The position numbers were made by a program, and so were the translations under genes. Below are positions 1 to 8,767 of a stretch of 64,000 nucleotides of DNA, in pieces. The notes under the pieces are model-generated. The model was not told where the DNA came from and did no database searches. It saw only the letters and a list, made by a program, of their open reading frames with translations. The stretch is taken from assembly GCF_004214815.1 (NCBI RefSeq), contig NZ_CP035926.1, positions 1,302,001-1,366,000 of the forward strand, given 5' to 3'. The number at the start of each line of letters is the position of its first letter. The stretch's first letter is position 1. Origin of the DNA: Aliarcobacter thereius LMG 24486 (GTDB lineage Bacteria; Campylobacterota; Campylobacteria; Campylobacterales; Arcobacteraceae).

Positions 1-953
1 ATCCCTACTTTTTCTCCTAAGTTCTCACCATGCTTTAATTCAGTAGGTTTTGGTTTAAAATTAATATCTTTATATTCTATTTTCGCTACATAATCTTTTT
101 GATTAGTCCCTTTTACTTCTTTAAGACCTATAGTATGATTATCTACATTTTCATTTCCAACAGTATCAACTGTTATAGCCTTTACAAGTCCACGACTAAA
201 TGCATCTACACTATCAAGAGTATATATAAGATTTTTATATTCATCACCTTTAAAAGTAGCACCAAATCTTAATGTAAAAAGAGCATTAAACTCTTTTAGA
301 TATTTTGCTGTTTGTTTTCCCTCAAATCTATGTGGTTCATCTATAATTATTACAGGTCTTAAATGTCCTATTGCTTGCATATAACTTCGAGAACGACCAA
401 TAAGAGTTTGTTCTATTTTGTTTTTATTAATACTATTTGTTGCTTTGTTAAATGATTGATAAGTCGATACCAAAACAGAGATATTTTGACTACTTGCATT
501 TATATAATTTAAAACAGTTTTTTCACTATAGTTATAAACTGATATTTGTTTACCGTACTCTTTTGTAAAAAACTCTTTTGTAATATTTATATTTTTAATA
601 GTACCTTGTCGAATTGGATTTGAAGGCACTAAGATTATGAACTTACAAAGTCCATAATCTCTATTCAGCCTATATATTGATTCTAAAAATGTAAAAGTTT
701 TTCCAGTACCTGTTTCCATTAAAGTATCTATAACAAGCTCATCTTTAATAGAAGTATCACCAATATTTACTTTATTTAATTCTCTAACCTTTGTAATATT
801 ATTTACTAATGTACTTTTTGAAGCTTGTAAATCAAAGGATGGATTACTTTTCTTATTATCATTTGGTTTAAATGCTATATTTTTGAATACATCACTGATA
901 CTATTTACTGCAAGTTCTTGATAATCAAGTCTGTCAAATTTTATTTTTAGCAT
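1..953 (-). CDS. res: Type III restriction enzyme, Res subunit (N-terminal part; gene leaves the window)
   Basis: This is the ATP-dependent helicase/nuclease subunit of a type III restriction-modification system, which works with the Mod subunit encoded upstream. About 317 codons are visible. An SF2 helicase Walker A motif (METGTGKT, residues 79-86) and a DEAD-like Walker B box (DEPH, 205-208, followed by RFEGKQT as is usual in Res proteins) are clear. The C-terminal helicase half and the PD-D/EXK nuclease lie beyond base 1. The start ATG overlaps the stop codon of the RhuM-like gene by one base (TAATG), so the two are translationally coupled. The family assignment is firm; whether the nuclease is intact cannot be seen. 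Confidence 0.93.
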   Translation of the reverse strand, partial: MLKIKFDRLDYQELAVNSISDVFKNIAFKPNDNKKSNPSFDLQASKSTLVNNITKVRELNKVNIGDTSIKDELVIDTLMETGTGKTFTFLESIYRLNRDYGLCKFIILVPSNPIRQGTIKNINITKEFFTKEYGKQISVYNYSEKTVLNYINASSQNISVLVSTYQSFNKATNSINKNKIEQTLIGRSRSYMQAIGHLRPVIIIDEPHRFEGKQTAKYLKEFNALFTLRFGATFKGDEYKNLIYTLDSVDAFSRGLVKAITVDTVGNENVDNHTIGLKEVKGTNQKDYVAKIEYKDINFKPKPTELKHGENLGEKVG

Positions 954-1987
954 TATTTTTTCTCTTTTACCATTTTTGCAATATTCTCTAAGGCTTTTAT
1001 ATTTTCTATAAATCCTTGTTCTTCTTTTTGAGCTCTTCTTTGTGCAGAAAATATTTTATATTCATCTTTAGCTTTTTTATCTGCTTCTTTTTTTGAAACT
1101 TGTCCAAAATTTTGTAAAACATCTCTTTCATTAAACTTTAAAAATGCATCTAATTTATTTTCCCAATCATTTAAAAACACTTGTTGTTTTCTTTTAGCTT
1201 GATCTTCTGCATAATCCAACCACATTACAACTATACGATTAAGTTCTTCAATCTCTTTTTCGCTTAGATAATTTTTAGCCACTGTTACATCTGTGCTTTT
1301 TATACTATCTGTAGAAAGAGTTGTAATACCCATATTTGGTAAACTAGCATTTGCTCTTTGAGAGATAATTTCTGCTGCTGTTAATTTCGTTATAGCAAAA
1401 TGAAGTTTATTTTGAATATGCTGAAAAAATCGTGTTGTTTCACTCCATGAAGGATCATAATCACTAGCAAGTGCAAATATCTCTTTCACTCGCAAGTATA
1501 CTCTTCTCTCACTAGCCCTTATATCTCTAATTCGCTCTATCATCTCTTCAAAATAATCAGGAACCAAAGAGTTTGCTACAGGAGGATTTTTAAGCCTTTC
1601 ATCATCCATTACAAAACCTTTTATAACATACTCTTTTAGTATATTATTTGCCCATTTTCTAAATTGTACACCTGTTCTACTTCGTACTTTAAATCCAAGA
1701 GCAATTATCATATCCAGATTATAGTATTTCACATCAGTTGATTGAGTTTTTCCCTCTATCGCACCATGCTGAGTGGTTGTTCGGTAATTCCGAACAACCA
1801 CTTTTTCATCTAGTTCTTCATCTTCAAAAATAGTTTTAATATGTTTACTTATAGTTGATTTAGATTTTCCAAAAAGTAAGCAGAGTTGCTTTTGGTTTAA
1901 CCACAAAGTCTCATTTTCAAGTTTTACATCAAGTTTTGTTTTTCCATCTTCACTTGAATAGATAATAATATTTAGATTTTCTTCCAT
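953..1987 (-). CDS. RhuM-family protein inside the type III R-M operon
   Basis: The 344-residue protein has the N-terminal RhuM signature: a short DNA-binding-like segment (WLNQKQLCLLFGKSKSTISKH, about 30-50) and the typical stretch around residues 65-115 (NYRTTTQHG, YYNLDMIIALGF, VRSRTGVQFRKWA). RhuM was first noted on a Salmonella pathogenicity island, but its biochemical role is unknown. Members are often found inside or next to restriction-modification loci. Here it lies 2 bp after mod and overlaps res by 1 bp, so it is made from the same transcript as the R-M enzymes. The C-terminal half is lysine/glutamate rich and probably helical. A regulatory or accessory defence role is inference from position. 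Confidence 0.88.
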   Translation of the reverse strand: MEENLNIIIYSSEDGKTKLDVKLENETLWLNQKQLCLLFGKSKSTISKHIKTIFEDEELDEKVVVRNYRTTTQHGAIEGKTQSTDVKYYNLDMIIALGFKVRSRTGVQFRKWANNILKEYVIKGFVMDDERLKNPPVANSLVPDYFEEMIERIRDIRASERRVYLRVKEIFALASDYDPSWSETTRFFQHIQNKLHFAITKLTAAEIISQRANASLPNMGITTLSTDSIKSTDVTVAKNYLSEKEIEELNRIVVMWLDYAEDQAKRKQQVFLNDWENKLDAFLKFNERDVLQNFGQVSKKEADKKAKDEYKIFSAQRRAQKEEQGFIENIKALENIAKMVKEKK

Positions 1988-1989
1988 AT

Positions 1990-3798
1990 CTATCCTCTAA
2001 ATCTTAGCTTATCACTCTTGATATCAAGTTTTGATATATTACTTTCAATCTCTAAGGTAAACTTATCATTACTAATATTTGGAGAATATACAGTGATATA
2101 TTCACACTCTTTTTTATCTTTTAAAGCTTCAACCAATTCATCAGAAGTTATATCACCAAGAATAAAAGCTACATTTGACGCTAAATAAAGTTTATCTTTT
2201 ATAAGCTCTTGATGTTTTGTACTAAGAGGTAAAGCTTCTGCTACAAATAGATTATAAAGTATCTCTTCATTTGATGAAATATCAGGTTTCTCCATCATAG
2301 CTAATAAATCATCTTGACTAACATCTTCCAGTGATTTTTGGTAAATTTTCTGTTTTTGGTCTTCCACTATTTCAAAAGTTCTAAAACCTATATCACCTTT
2401 TACTAACTGCTCTCCTGCTTTATCTATTCTTGCTTTTGTAATATCAAATATTGTTTCATACCCAGCTTTTTTTGCTTCACTTTTTTCAGGTGTTTTTTCA
2501 GCCCACTGAATACAAATAAACTTACGATTACAATTGTCTTGTGCATTTAAATCCATAATTGCGTGTGCAGTTGTTCCGCTACCTGAGAAGAAGTCTAGGA
2601 TTATATCGTTTTCATCAGTCGTTATATTTATAAAATAATTTAATAATTCAAGAGGTTTTGGCGTATCAAATAATTCTGTATTCCCAAAAATTTCTTGATT
2701 TACTAATTTTGAAGCAGAATCAGAAGAACCACAAAAATCAAGTAAATTTGGTTGTGCTGAATAAGTATCCTTATCTTCAAAATCGTATATCTTTAAAATA
2801 ATTTTTTCACCATCATAAATAAATCTATTTTTTGCTTCTAACTCTTTTGCAGTCTCTATACCAATTTGCCATCTTTTACCATTTCTAGGTTTATGTCCTA
2901 AAATTTCAAACTTCATAGTGTCTCTTTTATATCCACCAGAATCTTTTTTTTCAATCACGGTTGTACGATAACTTCCAATTTCATCACTATATGGATATTG
3001 ACGAGTTTCTTTTTCTGTCTTTCGTTGTTTTATTTTAGCATTTTGACTTTTTTTATAACATAATTGATAATCAACTTGTGAACTAACTTCTGCACCTTCT
3101 ACATTAGAAGTTGTTCCTTTCTTCTTCCATAAAAATTGAGATAAAAAGTTCTCTTCGCAAAAAATTTCATCACATAAAAGTTTTAACTGTGCCGCTTCAT
3201 TATCATCAATAGAGATAAATATCACTCCATCATCTTTGAGCAAATCTTTTGCTAAAAGGAGTCTAGGGTACATAAAACTAAGCCAACCACTATGTGTTTT
3301 AGCACCTTGAATATTTTCTATATAGTCTATGTACTCTTTATCATACCCAAGCTCTTCAAGTGTTTGTTCAGTTGAAGTTGTGAAATTGTCATTATAAACA
3401 AAACCATCATTTTTAGTGTTATAAGGTGGGTCGATATATATCATCTTTATAGATTCAAAGTAGTTTTGTCGAAGTATTTTTAGAGCATCAAGATTATCAC
3501 CTTTTATAAGAATATTTTCTGTCTTATCCCAATTCTTACTTTCATTTTTCAAAGGCTTCAATACTTTGTAGTTTTTTGTAAATGCATTATGATAAGCCTC
3601 TTTTTTCCCAACCCAATTAAGCCCATAACCATCTTCTTTTATCTCAGCTTTTGAAGGATCTAAACTCATCTGTAGTTTTTGAGGGTCTATTACATACTTA
3701 CCATTCTCATCTATGCTTACAGCATGTGGAAACTGCTTTTTTAATAATTCATAATTAACATCATTTATACTTTGTTCTTCTATCACGTTTTTTTTCAT
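1990..3798 (-). CDS. mod: Type III DNA methyltransferase, Mod subunit
   Basis: This is a site-specific adenine-N6 methyltransferase that supplies target recognition to the Res subunit. The catalytic motif DPPYN is at residues 123-127 and the AdoMet-binding motif FSGSGTT at 404-410. That order (motif IV before motif I) is the beta-class arrangement of Mod proteins. The target-recognition domain should lie between them, about 225-370. The length of 602 residues is normal. No simple-sequence repeat tract of the phase-variable type is obvious in the N-terminal coding part. It lies 31 bp after the KAP NTPase gene and 2 bp before the RhuM-like gene. Confidence 0.94.
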   Translation of the reverse strand: MKKNVIEEQSINDVNYELLKKQFPHAVSIDENGKYVIDPQKLQMSLDPSKAEIKEDGYGLNWVGKKEAYHNAFTKNYKVLKPLKNESKNWDKTENILIKGDNLDALKILRQNYFESIKMIYIDPPYNTKNDGFVYNDNFTTSTEQTLEELGYDKEYIDYIENIQGAKTHSGWLSFMYPRLLLAKDLLKDDGVIFISIDDNEAAQLKLLCDEIFCEENFLSQFLWKKKGTTSNVEGAEVSSQVDYQLCYKKSQNAKIKQRKTEKETRQYPYSDEIGSYRTTVIEKKDSGGYKRDTMKFEILGHKPRNGKRWQIGIETAKELEAKNRFIYDGEKIILKIYDFEDKDTYSAQPNLLDFCGSSDSASKLVNQEIFGNTELFDTPKPLELLNYFINITTDENDIILDFFSGSGTTAHAIMDLNAQDNCNRKFICIQWAEKTPEKSEAKKAGYETIFDITKARIDKAGEQLVKGDIGFRTFEIVEDQKQKIYQKSLEDVSQDDLLAMMEKPDISSNEEILYNLFVAEALPLSTKHQELIKDKLYLASNVAFILGDITSDELVEALKDKKECEYITVYSPNISNDKFTLEIESNISKLDIKSDKLRFRG

Positions 3799-3829
3799 TT
3801 CTATTTATCCTATGTATTGTTACTAACTT

Positions 3830-6800
3830 TTATTGTTTTGTTTTTAAAGAAACTTTTTTAGGCGAAAGCTTTTTAATCATCTCTTCAATTTCACTAGATA
3901 AAGTTTCATGTTTTTTATTTTTTCTTAATCCACTCAAAATTTCTTTTTTAATTTCATCACTCATATTTTGCATTTTTTCAATGATTGACAAAGCATCACT
4001 GACTTCTGAGGTTTTCGCAAGTTTTCTTGTAATAATATTGATAATACAGCTATTATATTCATGGCTTGTTTGCACTATATCTTGAATAGCTTCAATGTTA
4101 TTTTCAAGTTCAAAAATTTTATCTGTACTACAAAGGTCAGTATATGCTACTCTTTTAATATTTTGTGGTAGCTTAATGATGTCATCAGCATTTTTAGAGA
4201 TAATAATATCGGTTAATATCTCTTTAGTTGTATTTTGTATCATAAGCTTATCAAGAAAATCTTTTATCTCTTCATTTTGACTTGAAATAAGCTGAACAAT
4301 ATATCCATCCAATTTGGTGTTAATTTTTTCAATATTTTCGGGACTTATATCACTTCTGTTAAAAAGCTTTTCATATAAATTGAACAAAATTTCATTTTCA
4401 TCTTTTAGAGAAAGTAAATAATCAAGCAAAGACATTAGAGATAACCCTTCTGCATCTCTGAACTCAACTAATTTATGATAAAAAATATCTTTTAATTGAG
4501 AATATTGATTTAGTAATGATTGAATGTTACTAGTAACATTTGTATTATTGTAAGTTATTTTGTATATCTCAAGATAGAAGTTCAATAATTTCTCTTGATA
4601 CTCTGTATTTGTAGAAATATCATTTAATACATTTAAATTTACTTGTTGTCGGTTGTTAGATTGCATTATTTGAACAGGTTTTAAAAATTCTTGAATATAG
4701 CTAGTGAAAACTTCACTTTTGTATTTTACTTTTTCCATATTTCTTAATAAATTAGTCATTATTTGTATATTAATCATTAAATCATCTAGTTGTCGTTGCT
4801 TTTCGCCATTCATATCAGCTTGAACTGTAATTTGTTGTGAAAAATTGGGTTTTATTTTTTCAAGAAGAAATTCTATTTTTTTAATATCAATAATTTTATG
4901 CTGCGTTAAATATTCTATCTCTAAATAAGCATCACTTTTTATATCAATATTTGGTGTTGTAATTTTATTAATTATATGTTTCACTAATTCATGTGAAGCG
5001 ATCAGAGATAATTTATCTTCATTTATCCATTTAGTTTTATATAATGGAGAATCTAAAAAATAATCATAATAAGTAACAAATATACTTTGTAAATCTTGTA
5101 TTGTTCTTTCATCTTTACTATTGTTAATAAACTTGTCAACACCATCTTCATATAAACTTACAATGCTATCTTTCGGATGTTCTTTCCATATCGTTTTAAA
5201 TTTATTTACTAGTTTTTCTTGTAAATATTTTAATCCACATGCTCTATTTTGTTCTACAAATTTGAAAAAATAATCTAAATCATCTTTTTGAAGATGCTCA
5301 ATTACTTTTAAAGTTTCATCGCCATTTTTTGCATTTTTCTCAAAAATTCCAAACAATTCACGCAATGGAGCTTTCTGTAAAGCTTTATATTCATTTAATT
5401 TTGATAGTAATTTAATACCATTGATCGCATCAGTTGAATATGTTTTTCTATCTAGTCCTTTTCTTATCTCTTCAATAGCATAAGCTACAACTTTGTCAAA
5501 TAATATTGAGTTCCCTTCAAATTCAAGTTTTAAATCATCAAATTTATTAGACTCAATCAAATTTACAATTTCACTTGCTAGTGTACTTTCATTAGTTATA
5601 TTTAAGATAATGTTTTCAATAGTTTTTAAACCTGAAGTAACTGCTTTTGTTCTTTCCATAAATATTTTAAAATTATCAAGATTCACTTCTTTCTCATCTT
5701 GATAAATTTTTATTTCTTTAAATTGATAAAACAAATGAGGGTATTTAGTAATTTCTTTAAATACATCTGCCCATTCTTCCCGAACTATTAATAATTTCGC
5801 TATCAAACTTTGATGTTCTTCTATAAATTCTTTTCCATATTTAGCTTCAATTGTTTTTAATTCAGATGTCAAGTTATTAAATAACTGAATAATTCTTCTT
5901 GGATTAGAGGCATACTCTTTTGCCACAATATTGATAGTATCAGGAGTGAACCCCAATGTATTGTTTGAATTTAATTTATTTGCAAATTCAAATAAATCTC
6001 TAGGTTGAAAATGCTTTATTTTGATTGTTGTATTAAAAAATTTTCTTAAAAATTCATCTGCTTCTTTGCTATTTTCTTTATTATACTCTTGCATATGTCT
6101 TTTTAAAGCTTCATCATCTACGGGAACTAAAAATATTATTCCTTTTTCTGTGCCAATAAAATTTTTTATATTTGTTAAGAGTTCATAAGCTGTTTTTTTA
6201 TCACATCTATCGATATTGTCAACTACTATGACTAGTTTATCACAAACATTTTCTTTAATACTTTTTTCTGAAATCCATTTTCTTGGATGTGCTAGTTGTT
6301 TTTTATCAAACAGCCATTGAGTTATCTCATCAAATGCTTCTTCAAATTGTTCTGGAGCAAACATCGCAGGTTTGGATAAAGTAATTTTATAATCAGTAAA
6401 AGCATTTTTGAAAAAAGCAACTAATGCAACCACAATTGTAAAAATAGCTTGAATTGTAATTGTTGTACTTTTTGTATCATTATCAAGAAATGCATAAGAT
6501 AAACCAACTAAAAGTAAACCAAAAACTAAAATCAGAACAAGATATTCCCAGTTGAATTTTTGTTCTATAGTTTTATCTTGTGTAGTATTTTGGTAAAAAG
6601 AATCAAAAAAGTTTGTACCATCAAATTTCAATTGTTCATGCAAAGTTTTTAAAAACATTCTTCTAAAAGAATCGTTTGCATATTTCCAAGCATCATAAAT
6701 GACAAACTTAACTTTTTGATCTTTGTTTACTTCTAATTGAGTTTGAGCAGTTTTAATAATTGACGACTTACCACTTCCCCATTCTCCATATAATCCAATA

Positions 6801-6949
6801 TTGAATGGTGTTGGTGCATTTAATAGTGTGTCTTTTAAAGATTCAGCATACCGTTTTGTTTCGAGAATATCATTTTCTTCTGTTAAACCTATTTCTTCAT
6901 CTACTATAAAATTCATTTTATTTTGCTCTTGTTCATTCATACCCAACAT
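3830..6949 (-). CDS. KAP-family P-loop NTPase with two membrane segments
   Basis: The 1039-residue protein starts with a KAP-type STAND-like NTPase domain. Walker A is GEWGSGKSS (55-63) and Walker B is LVIVVDNIDRC (about 239-249). Two hydrophobic helices (about 136-155 and 164-182) are inserted between them, the classic KAP layout that tethers the NTPase to the inner membrane. The remaining 650 residues are helical and leucine/lysine rich without a domain I recognise. KAP NTPases recur in bacterial defence loci; a defence role here is inferred from its place ahead of mod, RhuM and res. The first ATG (6949) has GGTGG directly against it; an ATG at 6940, giving MNEQEQ, is an equally good start. 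Either start overlaps the upstream small gene. Confidence 0.85.
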   Translation of the reverse strand: MLGMNEQEQNKMNFIVDEEIGLTEENDILETKRYAESLKDTLLNAPTPFNIGLYGEWGSGKSSIIKTAQTQLEVNKDQKVKFVIYDAWKYANDSFRRMFLKTLHEQLKFDGTNFFDSFYQNTTQDKTIEQKFNWEYLVLILVFGLLLVGLSYAFLDNDTKSTTITIQAIFTIVVALVAFFKNAFTDYKITLSKPAMFAPEQFEEAFDEITQWLFDKKQLAHPRKWISEKSIKENVCDKLVIVVDNIDRCDKKTAYELLTNIKNFIGTEKGIIFLVPVDDEALKRHMQEYNKENSKEADEFLRKFFNTTIKIKHFQPRDLFEFANKLNSNNTLGFTPDTINIVAKEYASNPRRIIQLFNNLTSELKTIEAKYGKEFIEEHQSLIAKLLIVREEWADVFKEITKYPHLFYQFKEIKIYQDEKEVNLDNFKIFMERTKAVTSGLKTIENIILNITNESTLASEIVNLIESNKFDDLKLEFEGNSILFDKVVAYAIEEIRKGLDRKTYSTDAINGIKLLSKLNEYKALQKAPLRELFGIFEKNAKNGDETLKVIEHLQKDDLDYFFKFVEQNRACGLKYLQEKLVNKFKTIWKEHPKDSIVSLYEDGVDKFINNSKDERTIQDLQSIFVTYYDYFLDSPLYKTKWINEDKLSLIASHELVKHIINKITTPNIDIKSDAYLEIEYLTQHKIIDIKKIEFLLEKIKPNFSQQITVQADMNGEKQRQLDDLMINIQIMTNLLRNMEKVKYKSEVFTSYIQEFLKPVQIMQSNNRQQVNLNVLNDISTNTEYQEKLLNFYLEIYKITYNNTNVTSNIQSLLNQYSQLKDIFYHKLVEFRDAEGLSLMSLLDYLLSLKDENEILFNLYEKLFNRSDISPENIEKINTKLDGYIVQLISSQNEEIKDFLDKLMIQNTTKEILTDIIISKNADDIIKLPQNIKRVAYTDLCSTDKIFELENNIEAIQDIVQTSHEYNSCIINIITRKLAKTSEVSDALSIIEKMQNMSDEIKKEILSGLRKNKKHETLSSEIEEMIKKLSPKKVSLKTKQ

Positions 6950-7169
6950 CCACCTTCACACCCAAAAGTTTTTCACTATCATCTTCATCAGTAAGAGTCA
7001 AAATCGTATTTTGTTCTATGATCTCTTTATACTCTTGCTCTGTTAGTATCGATTTTATTTCATTTAGATTTCTTTGTTTAAACTCATTTTCTAATTGATG
7101 ATAAAGTATCTCATTAACATCTATTATCTCACCACAATTTGGACATTTTATACTTGATTCTGTTGACAT
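6933..7169 (-). CDS. Small zinc-knuckle protein, apparent DUF2130-like N-terminus on a short tail
   Basis: The 78-residue product begins with a single CPNCG knuckle (residues 9-13) followed by EIIDVNEILYHQLE. This resembles the very beginning of DUF2130 proteins, which are normally several hundred residues long. After about residue 34 the similarity stops and an acidic tail follows (LTLTDEDDSEKLLG). It is the first gene of the KAP-mod-RhuM-res operon, and its stop overlaps the KAP start region. It could be a remnant made by deletion that still serves as a translated leader, or a genuine small partner of the KAP protein. I cannot assign a function. Confidence 0.55.
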   Translation of the reverse strand: MSTESSIKCPNCGEIIDVNEILYHQLENEFKQRNLNEIKSILTEQEYKEIIEQNTILTLTDEDDSEKLLGVKVDVGYE

Positions 7170-7265
7170 ATTTAAGTGTATATCTCCCCTATAGATATAT
7201 TTTTATATATTTTACTAAATTAATATAAATATGTCCTAAAATAAATTAGATTATTATATTTTAGA

Positions 7266-7853
7266 TTAAAAACTTCTTGGTCTTCCTGCACTACTTTTTT
7301 TCTTTGGGATTATACCTCTTATAAATGATTTATAATTTTTACTACCTTTAAGAGATGATATATCTTGTTCATCTTTACACAAGTAAGATATTACTTCATC
7401 CTTTAAAACACCTATTTTCTCCTTATCTTTATAATCTATCATACCTATCCCATTTTTCTCATAGTTATTCATATTGCAGTTATGATAAGTTCCTTTACCA
7501 TTTGTAATTGTACTATTCCAATACTCCCCTATTTGTTTTGATTTAAAAGTATCTTTACTTACCTTATTACCATCATAAAAGAAAATTGCATGAGTATGCA
7601 TACCTTTATCTTCTGTATGTTCACTTTTTATTATATATCCAACATTGTTTTCAAATACACTTGGTTTACCTCTTCTATTATTTTTAAGTCTATTTATATC
7701 TTTTATTGCATCATCAAGTTCAAGACTATTACTATATGGTTTCTTATATGCTAAATCAACTCTAACAACACTCAACTTAGAATAATTATCAAATAATGAA
7801 TCAAGATACTTCTTTGCACTATCTTGTCTTTTATTATAGTTTACTTCTTTCAT
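7266..7853 (-). CDS. Gp2/YagK-YfjJ family HUH-type replication protein
   Basis: The 195-residue protein matches the inovirus Gp2 / YagK-YfjJ C-terminal family, thought to be HUH endonucleases of rolling-circle replicons. The HUH-like motif is H86-T-H88 in GMHTHAIFFYDG. A candidate catalytic tyrosine is Y157 with K160 in SYLCKDEQ, the Y-x-x-K spacing seen in small Rep proteins. The middle of the motif is Thr rather than a bulky hydrophobic residue, so activity is uncertain. I start at ATG 7853, which has AAAGGA upstream; an in-frame ATG at 7880 would add nine residues. The C-terminus is basic (KKKSSAGRPRSF). The neighbours are an excisionase-like gene and a palindromic AT-rich region, as expected of a small phage- or plasmid-derived element. 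Confidence 0.75.
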   Translation of the reverse strand: MKEVNYNKRQDSAKKYLDSLFDNYSKLSVVRVDLAYKKPYSNSLELDDAIKDINRLKNNRRGKPSVFENNVGYIIKSEHTEDKGMHTHAIFFYDGNKVSKDTFKSKQIGEYWNSTITNGKGTYHNCNMNNYEKNGIGMIDYKDKEKIGVLKDEVISYLCKDEQDISSLKGSKNYKSFIRGIIPKKKSSAGRPRSF

Positions 7854-8200
7854 CTTATATCCTTTATATTTATTTCTCATATAAAGGTTTGTATATATAA
7901 AACTATTCTTTCTCTAAGCTATTTAATTACTCTATTACTCTATTTCTATCTATAACACTTTAGAACATATAGTCTATACTACATACTACTCATAGCATAT
8001 ATAACTAATTACTAGTTATATAATAATATATTTATTTATAATATTAATATCCTATATTATTTGTAAGGTAAAGTATCGTCTATCTTTGTATACATAAATA
8101 AAGATTTTAGCTATTACAATAGTTTTAATTTATTTGTAAATATACAGAGTTAGGAATCTTAATAAAAAAAATATCTGATATGTAGCCTAGACCAAAAGGT
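7854..8200. other. AT-rich intergenic region of the Gp2-like element
   Basis: No coding sequence is convincing in this 347-bp stretch. It is almost entirely A and T, with runs of alternating TA and short CTATTACTCTATT-like repeats near 7930. It contains one perfect 10-bp palindrome (7998-8022) and ends in the hairpin of the excisionase-like gene. Lying directly upstream of the Rep-like gene, it is the natural place for the promoter and possibly the replication origin of the element, but neither can be proven by eye. Confidence 0.5.
7998..8022. repeat. Perfect inverted repeat, possible Rep binding or origin site
   Basis: TATATAACTA and TAGTTATATA form a 10-bp perfect inverted repeat around the loop ATTAC. 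It lies about 145 bp upstream of the HUH Rep-like start. Rolling-circle origins commonly place the nick in such a loop; assigning that role here is inference only. AT-rich DNA can form such palindromes by chance. Confidence 0.4.
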
Positions 8201-8208
8201 CTAGGCTA
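8183..8208 (-). terminator. Hairpin overlapping the stop codon of the excisionase-like gene
   Basis: An 11-bp perfect stem (TAGCCTAGACC / GGTCTAGGCTA) closes on an AAAA loop. On the minus strand a run of eight T follows about 12 bases later. The stop codon of the 70-residue gene lies inside one arm (8201-8203). Confidence 0.75.
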
Positions 8209-8413
8209 TATCTTTTGAATAGGTATTTTCTTCTAAATATCTAATTAACTCCTCTCTTGATATATGAATCTTTTTACCAATTTTAACTACTTCTAAATAT
8301 CCATTATAAACTAGCTTCTTTGCCATATCTACTTTTATAACTCCTAAATCTTCAATCTCTTTTAAATTAAAAAGTATTTTATTAGGAAGTGATAAATTAT
8401 AATCTGAACTCAT
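8201..8413 (-). CDS. Excisionase-like helix-turn-helix protein, copy 1
   Basis: The 70-residue protein has the layout of the excisionase/MerR-like small winged-helix family. A short helix-turn-helix (VDMAKKLVYNGYLEVVKIGKKIHISREELIRYLEEN) fills residues 28-64. Such proteins act as Xis directionality factors or as regulators of small mobile elements. A close paralogue sits at 15096 in the second island, with most residues of the DNA-binding core identical. The RBS GGAGAT lies 5 bp before the ATG. No integrase gene is visible in the window, so whether it truly is an excisionase is open. Confidence 0.7.
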   Translation of the reverse strand: MSSDYNLSLPNKILFNLKEIEDLGVIKVDMAKKLVYNGYLEVVKIGKKIHISREELIRYLEENTYSKDIA

Positions 8414-8422
8414 TTTATCTCC

Positions 8423-8584
8423 TTACTTTTTATTTAAATCATCTAAAATTTTTTTAACTCTTTTCCTCTCTTTTTCATCTTGTAGATTTTTATAATGTTT
8501 TCTTAAATGCTCAAGCCCAGCTTGTGTCCAGTCTTTGAATTTGTTTTTACTCTCTTTGATTATGTAGTAATCCCATGCCAACAT
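8423..8584 (-). CDS. Small hypothetical protein of the Gp2-like element
   Basis: The 53-residue basic, helical protein (MLAWDYYIIKESKNKFKDW...) starts at ATG 8584 behind a strong AAAGGAG site. An upstream in-frame TTG (8617) would add 11 residues but lacks a ribosome binding site. It is encoded 9 bp before the excisionase-like gene, probably in one operon with it. I recognise no family. Its small size, charge and neighbours suggest a replication or regulatory accessory of the element. Confidence 0.55.
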   Translation of the reverse strand: MLAWDYYIIKESKNKFKDWTQAGLEHLRKHYKNLQDEKERKRVKKILDDLNKK

Positions 8585-8727
8585 TTTTAATCTCCTTTGT
8601 TTTATATTCGAATCCAAACTCTTTTAAACTGTTCTTTTCCTCACTCAAAAAAAGAGTTTGTATATAAAAAATCTATTGAAAACGTTTTTGAAGTAGTTAA
8701 AAAAATCGCAAATAGTATATAATCTTT

Positions 8728-8754
8728 AAAAGTTGAGAATTAATCTCAACTTTT
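8728..8754. terminator. Terminator downstream of the chemoreceptor gene
   Basis: AAAAGTTGAGA and TCTCAACTTTT form an 11-bp perfect stem around a 5-base loop. T-rich sequence follows on the plus strand and a shorter T run on the minus strand, so it may work in both directions. It separates the chemoreceptor gene from the Gp2-like element. Confidence 0.7.
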
Positions 8755-8767
8755 ATTTTTTAAGAGT

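Noticed and set aside
7881-8200. A missing short gene in the AT-rich gap
   Set aside because: All frames are broken by frequent stops in TA repeats; no ATG with ribosome site has more than about 20 codons.
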